DNA of 12,437 bases from an uncultured Bacteroidales bacterium (GTDB taxonomy: Bacteria > Bacteroidota > Bacteroidia > Bacteroidales > Muribaculaceae): NCBI GenBank assembly GCA_900544535.1, contig UQVH01000037.1, positions 1 to 12,437 on the forward strand, read 5' to 3'. The notes under the pieces are model-generated. The model did not search any database and was not told where the DNA came from. It was given only the letters and a program-made list of their open reading frames with translations. The position numbers and the translations under genes are program-made. This document shows, in pieces, positions 6,275-12,437 of this stretch (its first letter is position 1; each line of letters starts with the position of its first letter).

Positions 6275-6754
6275 GTGGATACTTTAAGTTATAAGACCCT
6301 TACCCCCAACGCCGAAAACGTTGAACGCAATTGGGTCGTTGTTGACGCTACCGACCAGGTGCTCGGTCGTCTTTGTGCAAAAGTTGCCCTTATTCTTCGC
6401 GGCAAAAACAAACCCAGCTACTCTCCCAACATCGAGTGTGGCGACAACGTCATCATCATCAACGCCGACAAAGTTCGTCTGACAGGCAAAAAGTGGACTG
6501 ACCGTGAATACCTCTCTTACACCGGCTATCCCGGCGGACAGCGCACGGCTACTCCCGAAATCATGATGAAGAAATCTCTCAACAAGCACATCAAACCCGG
6601 CTACCACCCCCTCTTCACAAAAGTGGTGAAAGGTATGCTTCCCAAAAACCGCATGGGCCGTGCCATCATTGAAAACATGCACGTTTACAATGGTCCCAAC
6701 CACCCCCACGAAGCACAGAATCCCGTAGTTATCGACATCAACAAAATTAAATAA
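6275..6754 (+). CDS. rplM: 50S ribosomal protein L13
   Basis: A 159-residue L13, an early-assembling protein of the large ribosomal subunit that binds 23S rRNA. It shows the family core WVVVDATDQVLGRL (20-33), GDNVIIINADKV (56-67), SYTGYPGGQ (81-89) and the signature VKGMLPKNRMGR (118-129). The start is GTG: an in-frame TAA lies at 6263-6265 and the next in-frame ATG is far downstream inside the conserved fold, so GTG is the only workable start. The region around residues 97-116 appears several residues longer than in typical Bacteroides L13 (by memory, about 151-153 residues in total). It heads the operon and is 7 nt from rpsI. Confidence 0.97.
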   Translation: MDTLSYKTLTPNAENVERNWVVVDATDQVLGRLCAKVALILRGKNKPSYSPNIECGDNVIIINADKVRLTGKKWTDREYLSYTGYPGGQRTATPEIMMKKSLNKHIKPGYHPLFTKVVKGMLPKNRMGRAIIENMHVYNGPNHPHEAQNPVVIDINKIK

Positions 6755-6761
6755 TTGAAGA

Positions 6762-7148
6762 ATGGAATCAGTTAATGCAGTTGGCCGCCGTAAAGCAGCC
6801 GTAGCTCGCGTGATCGTTAAAGAAGGAAACGGTCAAATCACCATCAACAAACGCGCCCTCGATGTTTACTTCCCCTCTTCCATCCTTCAGTACATCGTTA
6901 AGCAGCCCCTCACAACTCTTGAAGTTGCTGAAAAATATGACATCAAGGTCAACCTCAACGGCGGCGGTTACAAAGGTCAGGCCGAGGCTCTCCGTCTCGC
7001 CATCGCCCGTGCTCTCGTCAAGATCAATCCTGAGGACAAGCACACACTCCGCGTCGAAGGCTTCATGACCCGCGACCCGCGTGTTGTTGAACGTAAGAAA
7101 CCCGGTCGTCCCAAAGCACGCAAGCGCTTCCAGTTCTCCAAGCGTTAA
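6762..7148 (+). CDS. rpsI: 30S ribosomal protein S9
   Basis: A 128-residue S9 of the small subunit. It has the N-terminal GRRKAAVARV motif (8-17), the family signature GGGYKGQAEALRLAIARAL (67-85) and the basic C-terminal tail ending KRFQFSKR. The final Ser-Lys-Arg is the element known to reach the P-site tRNA anticodon stem. It follows rplM by 7 nt, the almost universal rplM-rpsI pairing, and is surely co-transcribed. No Shine-Dalgarno sequence is present, only an A-rich stretch, as is normal for Bacteroidetes. Confidence 0.98.
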   Translation: MESVNAVGRRKAAVARVIVKEGNGQITINKRALDVYFPSSILQYIVKQPLTTLEVAEKYDIKVNLNGGGYKGQAEALRLAIARALVKINPEDKHTLRVEGFMTRDPRVVERKKPGRPKARKRFQFSKR

Positions 7149-7262
7149 TATATCCTTTCGCTTTCTCCTCAAGTGTTTAGTATCTAAACCGTCGAGATGG
7201 ACACGTTCCCTACTCCCCGGTTGTAATTTATCAAAAGAACGTAAACAACCCACAAACAAATC
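7149..7262 (+). promoter_or_regulatory. rpsB leader region with alternative hairpins and a 9-codon frame
   Basis: The 114-nt gap between rpsI and rpsB has no clear promoter and no T-tract terminator. It holds GTTTAG/CTAAAC (7175-7180 with 7184-7189), AACCG/CGGTT (7187-7191 with 7218-7222) and GGTTGT/ACAACC (7219-7224 with 7245-7250). These overlap, so they are mutually exclusive. The third lies just ahead of the rpsB ATG. A 9-codon open frame (7197-7226) also sits here. S2 is known to repress rpsB-tsf through the leader in E. coli. A similar role here is inference. Confidence 0.33.
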
Positions 7263-8096
7263 ATGTCAACTCCCAATTTTGACCAACTCCTCGAAGCAGG
7301 TTGCCATTTCGGCCACATGAAAAGAAAATGGAACCCTGCTATGGCGCCCTACATCTTCATGGAGCGCAACGGTATCCACATCATAGACCTCTACAAGACT
7401 CAGGCCAAGCTCGAAGAAGCTGCTGCCGCTCTCCGCAACATCGCCAAAGGCGGCAAGAAGATCCTCTTCGTTGCTACCAAAAAGCAGGCTAAGGAAATCA
7501 TCGCCGACAAGGCTCAGAGCGTCAACATGCCCTACGTTATCGAACGCTGGCCCGGCGGTATGCTCACCAACTTCCCGACCATCCGCAAGGCTGTCAAGAA
7601 AATGACCTCCATCGACAAGATGACCAAAGACGGCACTTTCGACAACCTTTCAAAGCGCGAAAAGCTCCAGATCACCCGTCAGCGCGCCAAACTCGAAAAG
7701 AATCTTGGTTCAATCGCCGACCTCAACCGTCTTCCTTCCGCTCTGTTCGTGGTTGACGTTTGCAAGGAGCACATCGCAGTAGCAGAAGCAAACCGTCTCG
7801 GCATCCCCGTATTCGCTATCGTCGACACCAACTCCGATCCCTCTAACGTTGATTTCGTTATCCCCGCAAACGACGACGCATCGAAGTCTATCGACCTCAT
7901 CCTCTCTACCGTATGCGAGTCCATCAACGAAGGTCTTGAGGAACGCAAAGTAGAAAAGGCTGACGAAAAGGCATCTGCCGAAAACTCTGACGCAGCTCCC
8001 CGCCGCGAACGCCGTCGTGTAAGCCGTAAGGCTGAAGGCGAAGCCGAAGCCGAGACCGAAGTTGCAGAAACTGAAGTTACGGAAGCAGCCGAATAA
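7263..8096 (+). CDS. rpsB: 30S ribosomal protein S2
   Basis: A 277-residue S2 of the small-subunit head/body junction, needed with S1-type contacts for mRNA binding. The core is clear: LLEAGCHFGH near the N-terminus (9-18), KRKWNPAMAPYIF (20-32), RWPGGMLTNF (95-104), and the second signature around PVFAIVDTNSDP (182-193). Residues 226-277 form an extra tail: a Lys/Glu segment, a basic patch RRERRRVSRK (247-256) and a Glu/Ala/Thr/Val repeat-like acidic end. This exceeds the E. coli length (about 241) and is the kind of extension seen in Bacteroidetes. It lies 43 nt upstream of tsf, the conserved rpsB-tsf pair. Confidence 0.97.
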   Translation: MSTPNFDQLLEAGCHFGHMKRKWNPAMAPYIFMERNGIHIIDLYKTQAKLEEAAAALRNIAKGGKKILFVATKKQAKEIIADKAQSVNMPYVIERWPGGMLTNFPTIRKAVKKMTSIDKMTKDGTFDNLSKREKLQITRQRAKLEKNLGSIADLNRLPSALFVVDVCKEHIAVAEANRLGIPVFAIVDTNSDPSNVDFVIPANDDASKSIDLILSTVCESINEGLEERKVEKADEKASAENSDAAPRRERRRVSRKAEGEAEAETEVAETEVTEAAE

Positions 8097-8139
8097 TCAA
8101 TTCAACCATTTCACAAACATTCTAAACTCCCACTATATT

Positions 8140-9132
8140 ATGGCAGTTACAATGGCAGAAATCACCAAACTGCGCCACCTTACAAGCGCCGGTTTGATGG
8201 ACTGCAAAAAAGCCCTCGCCGAAACCAACGGCGACATCGAGGCAGCCGTCGAGATCCTTCGCAAAAAGGGTCAGGCTGTGGCAGCAAAGCGTGAAGACCG
8301 CAACGCCGCTGAAGGTTGCGTTCTCTCCAAGAACGAAGGCAACTTCGCTGCTATTCTCGCTCTCAACTGCGAGACTGACTTCGTTGCCAAAAACGAAGGT
8401 TTCGTTTCTCTCGCTAAAAAACTTCTTGACCTCGCTGTTGAAAACCGTTGCAAGACTGTCGATGAGCTCAAGGCTCTCACAGTTGATGGCCTCACTGTTG
8501 CCGACCTCGTTACAGAAGAATCAGGCAAAACAGGCGAAAAGACTGAAATCGGTGCTTACGAAGTCGTTGAAGCTCCCTCGACCGCAGCTTACAACCACTT
8601 CAACAATAAGCTCGCTGCTATCGTAGGTTTCAACCTTCCCGACGTCGACGCTCAGGTAGGTCGCGAAATCTGTATGCAGATCGCATCCATGAATCCTGTG
8701 GCATGCAGCCGCGAAGACGTACCCCAGGCAACAATCGACCAGGAAATCGCCGTCGCTGTTGAAAAGACCAAGCAGGAACAGATCAAGAAGGCCGTTGAAG
8801 CCGCTCTCAAGAAAGCAGGCCTCAACCCCAACCACTTTGATTCTGAAGACCACATCGAGTCCAACATCACCAAAGGCTGGATCACTGAAGAAGATGCTGT
8901 CAAAGCCCGTCAGATCATGAAAGAAACTGCCGAAGCCAAGGCTGCAAACCTCCCCGAAGCCATGATCCAGAACATCGCCAACGGCCGTCTCAACAAGTTC
9001 TTCAAGGAAAGCTGCCTCATGGAACAGGAATATGTTCAGGACAGCAAGCTTTCAGTAGGTCAGTTCCTCGACCAGACCTGCAAAGGCCTTGTAGCCGTAG
9101 CATTCAAGCGTGTAAACCTCAACCAGGACTAA
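8140..9132 (+). CDS. tsf: Translation elongation factor Ts
   Basis: A 330-residue EF-Ts, the guanine nucleotide exchange factor that releases GDP from EF-Tu. An N-terminal UBA-like domain (about 6-55; LRHLTSAGLMDCKKAL, 11-26) is followed by the EF-Tu-contacting ETDFVAKN motif (78-85), in which Asp80 and Phe81 are the key residues, and then by two core subdomains. The C-terminal part carries KAANLPEAMIQNIANGRL. ATG at 8140 (MAVTMAEI) is chosen. A longer in-frame frame to 8062 would overlap the rpsB tail by 35 nt and adds nonconserved residues; ATG at 8152 is possible. This is the last gene of the ribosomal operon, followed by a hairpin terminator. Confidence 0.97.
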   Translation: MAVTMAEITKLRHLTSAGLMDCKKALAETNGDIEAAVEILRKKGQAVAAKREDRNAAEGCVLSKNEGNFAAILALNCETDFVAKNEGFVSLAKKLLDLAVENRCKTVDELKALTVDGLTVADLVTEESGKTGEKTEIGAYEVVEAPSTAAYNHFNNKLAAIVGFNLPDVDAQVGREICMQIASMNPVACSREDVPQATIDQEIAVAVEKTKQEQIKKAVEAALKKAGLNPNHFDSEDHIESNITKGWITEEDAVKARQIMKETAEAKAANLPEAMIQNIANGRLNKFFKESCLMEQEYVQDSKLSVGQFLDQTCKGLVAVAFKRVNLNQD

Positions 9133-9170
9133 TTTCCCGGCTAAGAAAGTCATAACAACGCAATACTCCG

Positions 9171-9216
9171 TGAACGGGTGCCGACACAGCTGTGTGTCTG
9201 CACCCGTTCAGCTTTC
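9171..9216 (+). terminator. Terminator after tsf
   Basis: A two-part stem: 11 bp (9171-9181 with 9200-9210), one C-T mismatch, then 6 bp (9183-9188 with 9193-9198) closing a 4-nt loop. A short GCUUUCCU tract follows. The stem is strong but the U tract is poor, so read-through is possible. It lies 38 nt after the tsf stop and before the kinase promoter. Confidence 0.7.
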
Positions 9217-9314
9217 CTCCGGCTTCTCCGGTGCCCGACGCTTCCTCCCGGCATTACGGCTTCGTTTTAGAGCGCTGCTTTTGTCGATGAAACCCTCAGG
9301 CATGTCCAATTATT

Positions 9315-9345
9315 TTGTCGGTTCGCCCGAAAAAAACTATATTTG
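9315..9345 (+). promoter_or_regulatory. Promoter of the histidine kinase gene, giving a leaderless mRNA
   Basis: TTG (9315-9317, within TTTTG), 20 nt, then TATATTTG (9338-9345), a full Bacteroidetes promoter match. The start codon ATG is at 9352, only 6 nt after the -7 box, where transcription itself should begin. The in-frame TTG at 9343-9345 lies within the -7 box and so cannot be the start. Confidence 0.75.
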
Positions 9346-9351
9346 CGAATT

Positions 9352-10434
9352 ATGAGCGAAATTCTCACCAGGCAGCGCACGACAACATTCCTCACACATC
9401 TGCTCTGCATCACAATCCTGTTCATTCTTCCAGAAGTGTTAACTACCCTATCTTCGCCGACACATCCTCTTCGCGTGTGGGTCTACGCCAAGGCAGTCAT
9501 CTACATTAATGTTTTCTATGCCAATTACTGCTGGATTATAGAAAAGTCCCTCGACAAACCGCATAGGGTTCTGAGATTCGTCGCCTACAACTTTTTGCTC
9601 ATCATAATCGCCATGACCCTTATCTACCTGATATGGCGTTTCAAGGCCTATCTTGGAGGCCGGCCGCCTAAAATCAACAACCCGCATCCGACCGAAGGCT
9701 TCTACATAGCTCGATGGGTAGGAATAATGTCACGCGACCTTGTGATGATCATTCTTGTCATCGGACTTGCCACGGCCATGCGTCTCGGCGACAAATGGCT
9801 GATGCTCGACCGCAAACAGAAAGATCTCATCAGCGCCCAGCATGAGGAGGAACTCAAAAGCCTCAAAAGCCAGCTTAACCCGCACTTTCTTTTCAACACT
9901 CTCAACTCCATCTACGCTCTTATAGCCATCTCTCCTGAAAAAGCACAGGAAGCAGTCCATGAACTCAGCAGACTGTTGCGGTTCATTCTTTACGACAGCC
10001 CTACTTCCGTAGCTCTGAAACAGGAGTTCGACTTCATCACGAACTATATAAGCCTGATGCGTCTGAGGCTCAATCCCTCCATCAGGCTTGACGTCAGTCT
10101 CTCCAACGAGAGCACCCGTGAAATCCGTGTCGCGCCACTGCTGTTCATCACCTTGATTGAAAATGTATTCAAACACGGCATCCACACACCCGAAATCCCC
10201 TTGCAGATACATATAACCGCAACTGACGACCGTATCGAATGCTTCACATCCAACGGGCGCCTGCCTGATGAAAAAAGCCTCCCGGTCAATGTCAACTCCG
10301 AATCCGGAGGCATAGGCATGGCCAATCTGCGCCGCAGACTCCTGCTGATCTATGGATCTGCCGCCGAGCTGAAAGTATCTGTCACGGACACGCTCTATCA
10401 GGTACGACTGACAATCCCGCCAACCATAAAATAA
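9352..10434 (+). CDS. LytS/YehU-type sensor histidine kinase
   Basis: A 360-residue membrane histidine kinase of the His_kinase (PF06580) type, paired with LytTR regulators. Four hydrophobic segments (about 12-31, 43-63, 75-95 and 127-144) form the N-terminal sensor. A short coiled coil (about 150-175) leads to the phospho-acceptor block QLNPHFLFNTLNS (174-186) with His178. The ATPase part has the N box LIENVFKHG (268-276) and the G box GGIGMANLRRRL (319-330). No periplasmic ligand-binding domain is present, so the signal is likely sensed in or at the membrane. ATG at 9352 is used because the alternative TTG overlaps the promoter box. It is 21 nt from the response regulator gene and co-transcribed with it. 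The stimulus is unknown. Confidence 0.93.
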   Translation: MSEILTRQRTTTFLTHLLCITILFILPEVLTTLSSPTHPLRVWVYAKAVIYINVFYANYCWIIEKSLDKPHRVLRFVAYNFLLIIIAMTLIYLIWRFKAYLGGRPPKINNPHPTEGFYIARWVGIMSRDLVMIILVIGLATAMRLGDKWLMLDRKQKDLISAQHEEELKSLKSQLNPHFLFNTLNSIYALIAISPEKAQEAVHELSRLLRFILYDSPTSVALKQEFDFITNYISLMRLRLNPSIRLDVSLSNESTREIRVAPLLFITLIENVFKHGIHTPEIPLQIHITATDDRIECFTSNGRLPDEKSLPVNVNSESGGIGMANLRRRLLLIYGSAAELKVSVTDTLYQVRLTIPPTIK

Positions 10435-10455
10435 TACCATCCCTCTCTATTTTTT

Positions 10456-11199
10456 ATGCACATCCTCCGTTGCTGCGTCATCGACGACGAACCTCTTGCC
10501 TCAGGTCTTATCCGTTCATATATTGAAAAGACCCCTTTCCTTGAGCTTGCAGGCGAATTCTCCTCGCCACGTGACGCGATCTCTACCCTGCTCAACGACA
10601 AAATCGACATTGTCTTTCTTGACATACAGATGCCTCAGCTCAACGGCATCGAATTTGCCCGCATCATCCCCGAAGACACCCGCATCATTTTCACGACCGC
10701 CTATTCCGACTACGCCGTAGAAGGCTTCCGCGTCAATGCTCTCGACTATCTCCTCAAACCGATAAGCTACGAGGAATTTCTTGCCGCCGCCCGCCGCGCT
10801 CTGTCCTGGTATGAAATGAAACATCAGGCATCGTCTGAAAAACCGGTCTTGGAAAAAGCTCCTGAAAAAGCCGGTGAATATATCATTGTCAAGAGTGAAT
10901 ACAAACTCATGCAGGTCCGCATTGCCGACATCCTCTACATCGAAGGACTCAAGGACTATGTAAAGATCTACACCGAAGGCTCTGATAAATCCATCATGAC
11001 GCTTCTCAGCATGAAAGCGCTCGAACAGACCCTCCCATCCGACAACTTCATGCGTGTCCACCGCTCCTACATTGTCAATCTTTCCAAGATCAGAGTCATC
11101 GAACGCAACCGCATCATATTCGGTCGCACCCAGATCCCCGTTTCCGAGAGCTACAAAGACGCCTTTGCCGACTTCATCGGCCGCCGCTCCCTCAGCTAA
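10456..11199 (+). CDS. LytTR-family response regulator
   Basis: A 247-residue two-component regulator. The receiver domain (about 4-118) has acidic Asp10, Asp11 and Glu12, phospho-acceptor Asp56 in FLDIQMP, Thr80/Thr81 and Lys101 in LLKP, all intact. A roughly 25-residue charged linker leads to a LytTR DNA-binding domain (about 141-241), recognisable from ILYIEGLKDYVKIYT (159-173) and FMRVHRSYIVNLSKI (198-212). LytTR domains usually bind paired direct repeats about one helical turn apart. It is encoded directly after its kinase, and phosphotransfer from His178 to Asp56 is expected. Targets are not evident; the gene is followed by a terminator. Confidence 0.95.
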   Translation: MHILRCCVIDDEPLASGLIRSYIEKTPFLELAGEFSSPRDAISTLLNDKIDIVFLDIQMPQLNGIEFARIIPEDTRIIFTTAYSDYAVEGFRVNALDYLLKPISYEEFLAAARRALSWYEMKHQASSEKPVLEKAPEKAGEYIIVKSEYKLMQVRIADILYIEGLKDYVKIYTEGSDKSIMTLLSMKALEQTLPSDNFMRVHRSYIVNLSKIRVIERNRIIFGRTQIPVSESYKDAFADFIGRRSLS

Positions 11200-11219
11200 A
11201 CAGGAGCCTGAACAAAACA

Positions 11220-11260
11220 CAACGCAGGGCCGGTCATCACGACCAACCCTGCGTTGCTTT
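11220..11260 (+). terminator. Terminator after the LytTR regulator
   Basis: A perfect 10-bp stem (11220-11229 with 11247-11256) encloses a second small GGTC/GACC stem (11232-11235 with 11241-11244). It is followed by CUUUAU. It begins 21 nt after the regulator stop. The downstream U tract is short but the hairpin is very stable. Confidence 0.75.
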
Positions 11261-11552
11261 ATACCTTCTCCGTCCAAAGCTATTAATGACGGAATAATTA
11301 CAAAATAGAAGCTTTAACTAATATTGCATTCGTACTATCTTTTACTTCTCGCGATTCAAACCATCGCGATTTCTCGTTGTGCTGTTTATTAGACGGGCAG
11401 TCCCCTCTTAAAGTTACACCCGCCCTTCAACTTTAACTTTAATTAACCAAATTCATTTCTTAACTAATCATCGCCCCCTCTAAACCAACAGCCGTATCCG
11501 TATGTTAAATTGAAAAAACTTTTTGATATCCCTGCTTATTTATCAGAAAACA
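11261..11552. other. Gene-free gap before the SDR gene
   Basis: About 290 bases without a recognisable gene or a full TAnnTTTG promoter. The nearest match is TATCTTTT (11336-11343), without a correctly spaced -33. Two hairpins are visible: TCGCGAT/ATCGCGA (11349-11355 with 11363-11369), and TTAAAGTT (11408-11415), which can pair with either of two overlapping AACTTTAA copies (11429-11436 or 11435-11442). A promoter and leader for the SDR gene must lie here unless terminator read-through drives it. Confidence 0.5.
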
Positions 11553-12377
11553 ATGAAGAAAATAGTTATCATGGGTGCCACATCGGGCATCGGACTCCGC
11601 GTCGCTGAAATCTTTGCAAAAGCCGGATGGCTCGTAGGAGCCGCAGGACGCAACGAAAAAGTCATGCGCAAACTTCAGGCCGATTTCCCGGACCGCATCC
11701 GCTATGCACGGATAGATGTCGACAGTGACTCCGCCCCGGAACATCTGCGCGACCTCATCAGCCGTCTCGGTGGCATGGACATATATTTCCATGTCGCAGG
11801 CATCGGCTATGAAAACGAGGCGCTGGTGACAGACCAAGATACAGCCACTGCCCGCACAAATGTTGTCGGATTTACACGTATGATCGACACTGCCTTCCGT
11901 TATTTCCGTGATCACGGCAAGCGCGGCCGCATAGCAGCCGTCACTTCCGTTGCCGGAACCAAAGGCATCGGTCAGCTCGCATCCTATTCCTCATCAAAGA
12001 AATACCAGCAGACCTACCTTACGGCACTCGACCAGCTTGCCCGGATGCAGGGACTCGACATTTCCTTCACAGACATCCGTCCAGGCTGGATTCGCACTCC
12101 CTTGCTCGATCCAACTCGTGTCTATCCGATGACCATGACACTCGACCACGCTGTCGCCTGCATCGTCCGTGCCATCATCAACCGCAAAAGAGTCTGCATA
12201 GTCGACTGGCGCTGGGATATAGCCGTTCGGCTCTGGAGTCTGATCCCCGACTGCATCTGGGAACGCATTCCCGTATGCGTCTCCGCCCCTGCAACTCCGG
12301 CCGAAGAGAAAACCGACGCCGCTGTCGAACAACAGCTCTCGCATCCCGAACCTCCGGCAGAAGTCAAGGTACCGTAA
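11553..12377 (+). CDS. Short-chain dehydrogenase/reductase (classical SDR)
   Basis: A 274-residue NAD(P)-dependent oxidoreductase with a Rossmann fold. Visible features are the cofactor loop GATSGIG (8-14), Arg33 after the second strand (AGRNE), which could favour NADP(H), the fourth-strand motif HVAG (80-83) in place of the usual NNAG, and the catalytic set Asn103, Ser132, Tyr145 and Lys149 (YSSSK). RPGWIRTP (176-183) is the post-active-site motif. Residues from about 245 are a Pro/Ala/Glu-rich tail, probably disordered. All catalytic residues are present, so the enzyme should be active; the substrate cannot be read from the sequence. ATG at 11553 is chosen because it places the cofactor loop at the usual position; an in-frame TTG at 11523 adds ten residues. 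It is monocistronic. Confidence 0.9.
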   Translation: MKKIVIMGATSGIGLRVAEIFAKAGWLVGAAGRNEKVMRKLQADFPDRIRYARIDVDSDSAPEHLRDLISRLGGMDIYFHVAGIGYENEALVTDQDTATARTNVVGFTRMIDTAFRYFRDHGKRGRIAAVTSVAGTKGIGQLASYSSSKKYQQTYLTALDQLARMQGLDISFTDIRPGWIRTPLLDPTRVYPMTMTLDHAVACIVRAIINRKRVCIVDWRWDIAVRLWSLIPDCIWERIPVCVSAPATPAEEKTDAAVEQQLSHPEPPAEVKVP

Positions 12378-12420
12378 TAAAAAAGAGACTGTCTAACAAG
12401 TTTGGGCAGTCTCTTTTTAT
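12378..12420 (+). terminator. Terminator after the SDR gene
   Basis: An 11-bp stem (12381-12391 with 12407-12417), with a 15-nt loop, ends in a run of five T bases (12414-12418). The A run at 12379-12384 would serve a leftward transcript as well. It begins 4 nt after the SDR stop. Confidence 0.8.
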
Positions 12421-12437
12421 GGTCTGAACAGGCTAAA

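Noticed and set aside
8062..8139. N-terminal extension of EF-Ts overlapping the end of rpsB
   Set aside because: The extra 26 residues overlap rpsB out of frame; the family N-terminus is at ATG 8140.
9170..9355. A 61-codon frame between tsf and the kinase gene
   Set aside because: It starts inside the tsf terminator hairpin, covers the kinase promoter and has no family resemblance.
10516..11277. A 253-codon leftward frame opposite the LytTR regulator, and a similar one (9730-10440) opposite the kinase
   Set aside because: The sense strand encodes complete, motif-verified signalling proteins; the antisense products show no domain, and the first runs through the terminator hairpin.
1..12437. 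CRISPR arrays, insertion sequences, tRNA or rRNA genes, integrase sites
   Set aside because: No regularly spaced repeats, transposase-like frames, cloverleaf-like sequences or terminal repeats were seen; the only long repeat is the single inverted repeat at 4778-4838.

Overview
The window is ordinary bacterial chromosome from a member of the Bacteroidales, most likely a Muribaculaceae-like gut lineage. This is inferred from: the ribosomal block rplM-rpsI-rpsB-tsf; a bacterial serine palmitoyltransferase; a receiver-less sigma-54 activator, a LytTR two-component pair and a DUF1460 protein of the Bacteroidetes kind; the near absence of Shine-Dalgarno sequences; and repeated promoters of the Bacteroidetes form TTG-N19-21-TAnnTTTG. 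Family level is a guess; phylum and order are firm. No mobile element, CRISPR array, tRNA, rRNA or phage gene was seen.

Layout. 1-265 is a divergent promoter region: one promoter fires left out of the window, the other drives a secreted DUF1460 cysteine hydrolase (266-1144). This gene converges on a leftward pair, a PlsC-like acyltransferase (2485-3333) followed after 33 nt by a sigma-54 activator (1186-2451). The two directions share a hairpin terminator built partly from the activator's last codons. A 238-nt divergent region with symmetric sequence motifs separates the acyltransferase from serine palmitoyltransferase (3572-4759), the first enzyme of sphingolipid synthesis. A perfect 29-bp inverted repeat lies between spt and the convergent YitT-family membrane protein (4968-5906).

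From 5907 the window is rightward. A clear promoter and a leader of about 105 nt precede rplM (GTG start) and rpsI. A further 114-nt gap with mutually exclusive hairpins precedes rpsB and tsf, and a hairpin terminator closes the operon. A LytS-type histidine kinase and LytTR response regulator follow; the kinase promoter sits so close to its start codon that the mRNA is probably leaderless. A terminator, a 350-nt gap and a short-chain dehydrogenase/reductase with its own terminator complete the window.

The genes fall into three groups: envelope lipids and cell wall (DUF1460 hydrolase, acyltransferase, Spt), translation (L13, S9, S2, EF-Ts), and signalling (sigma-54 activator, LytS/LytTR pair). 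I found no clearly new protein system. The most interesting signals are regulatory: the lipid-gene divergent region, the leaderless kinase gene, the rpsB leader and the very long inverted repeat.
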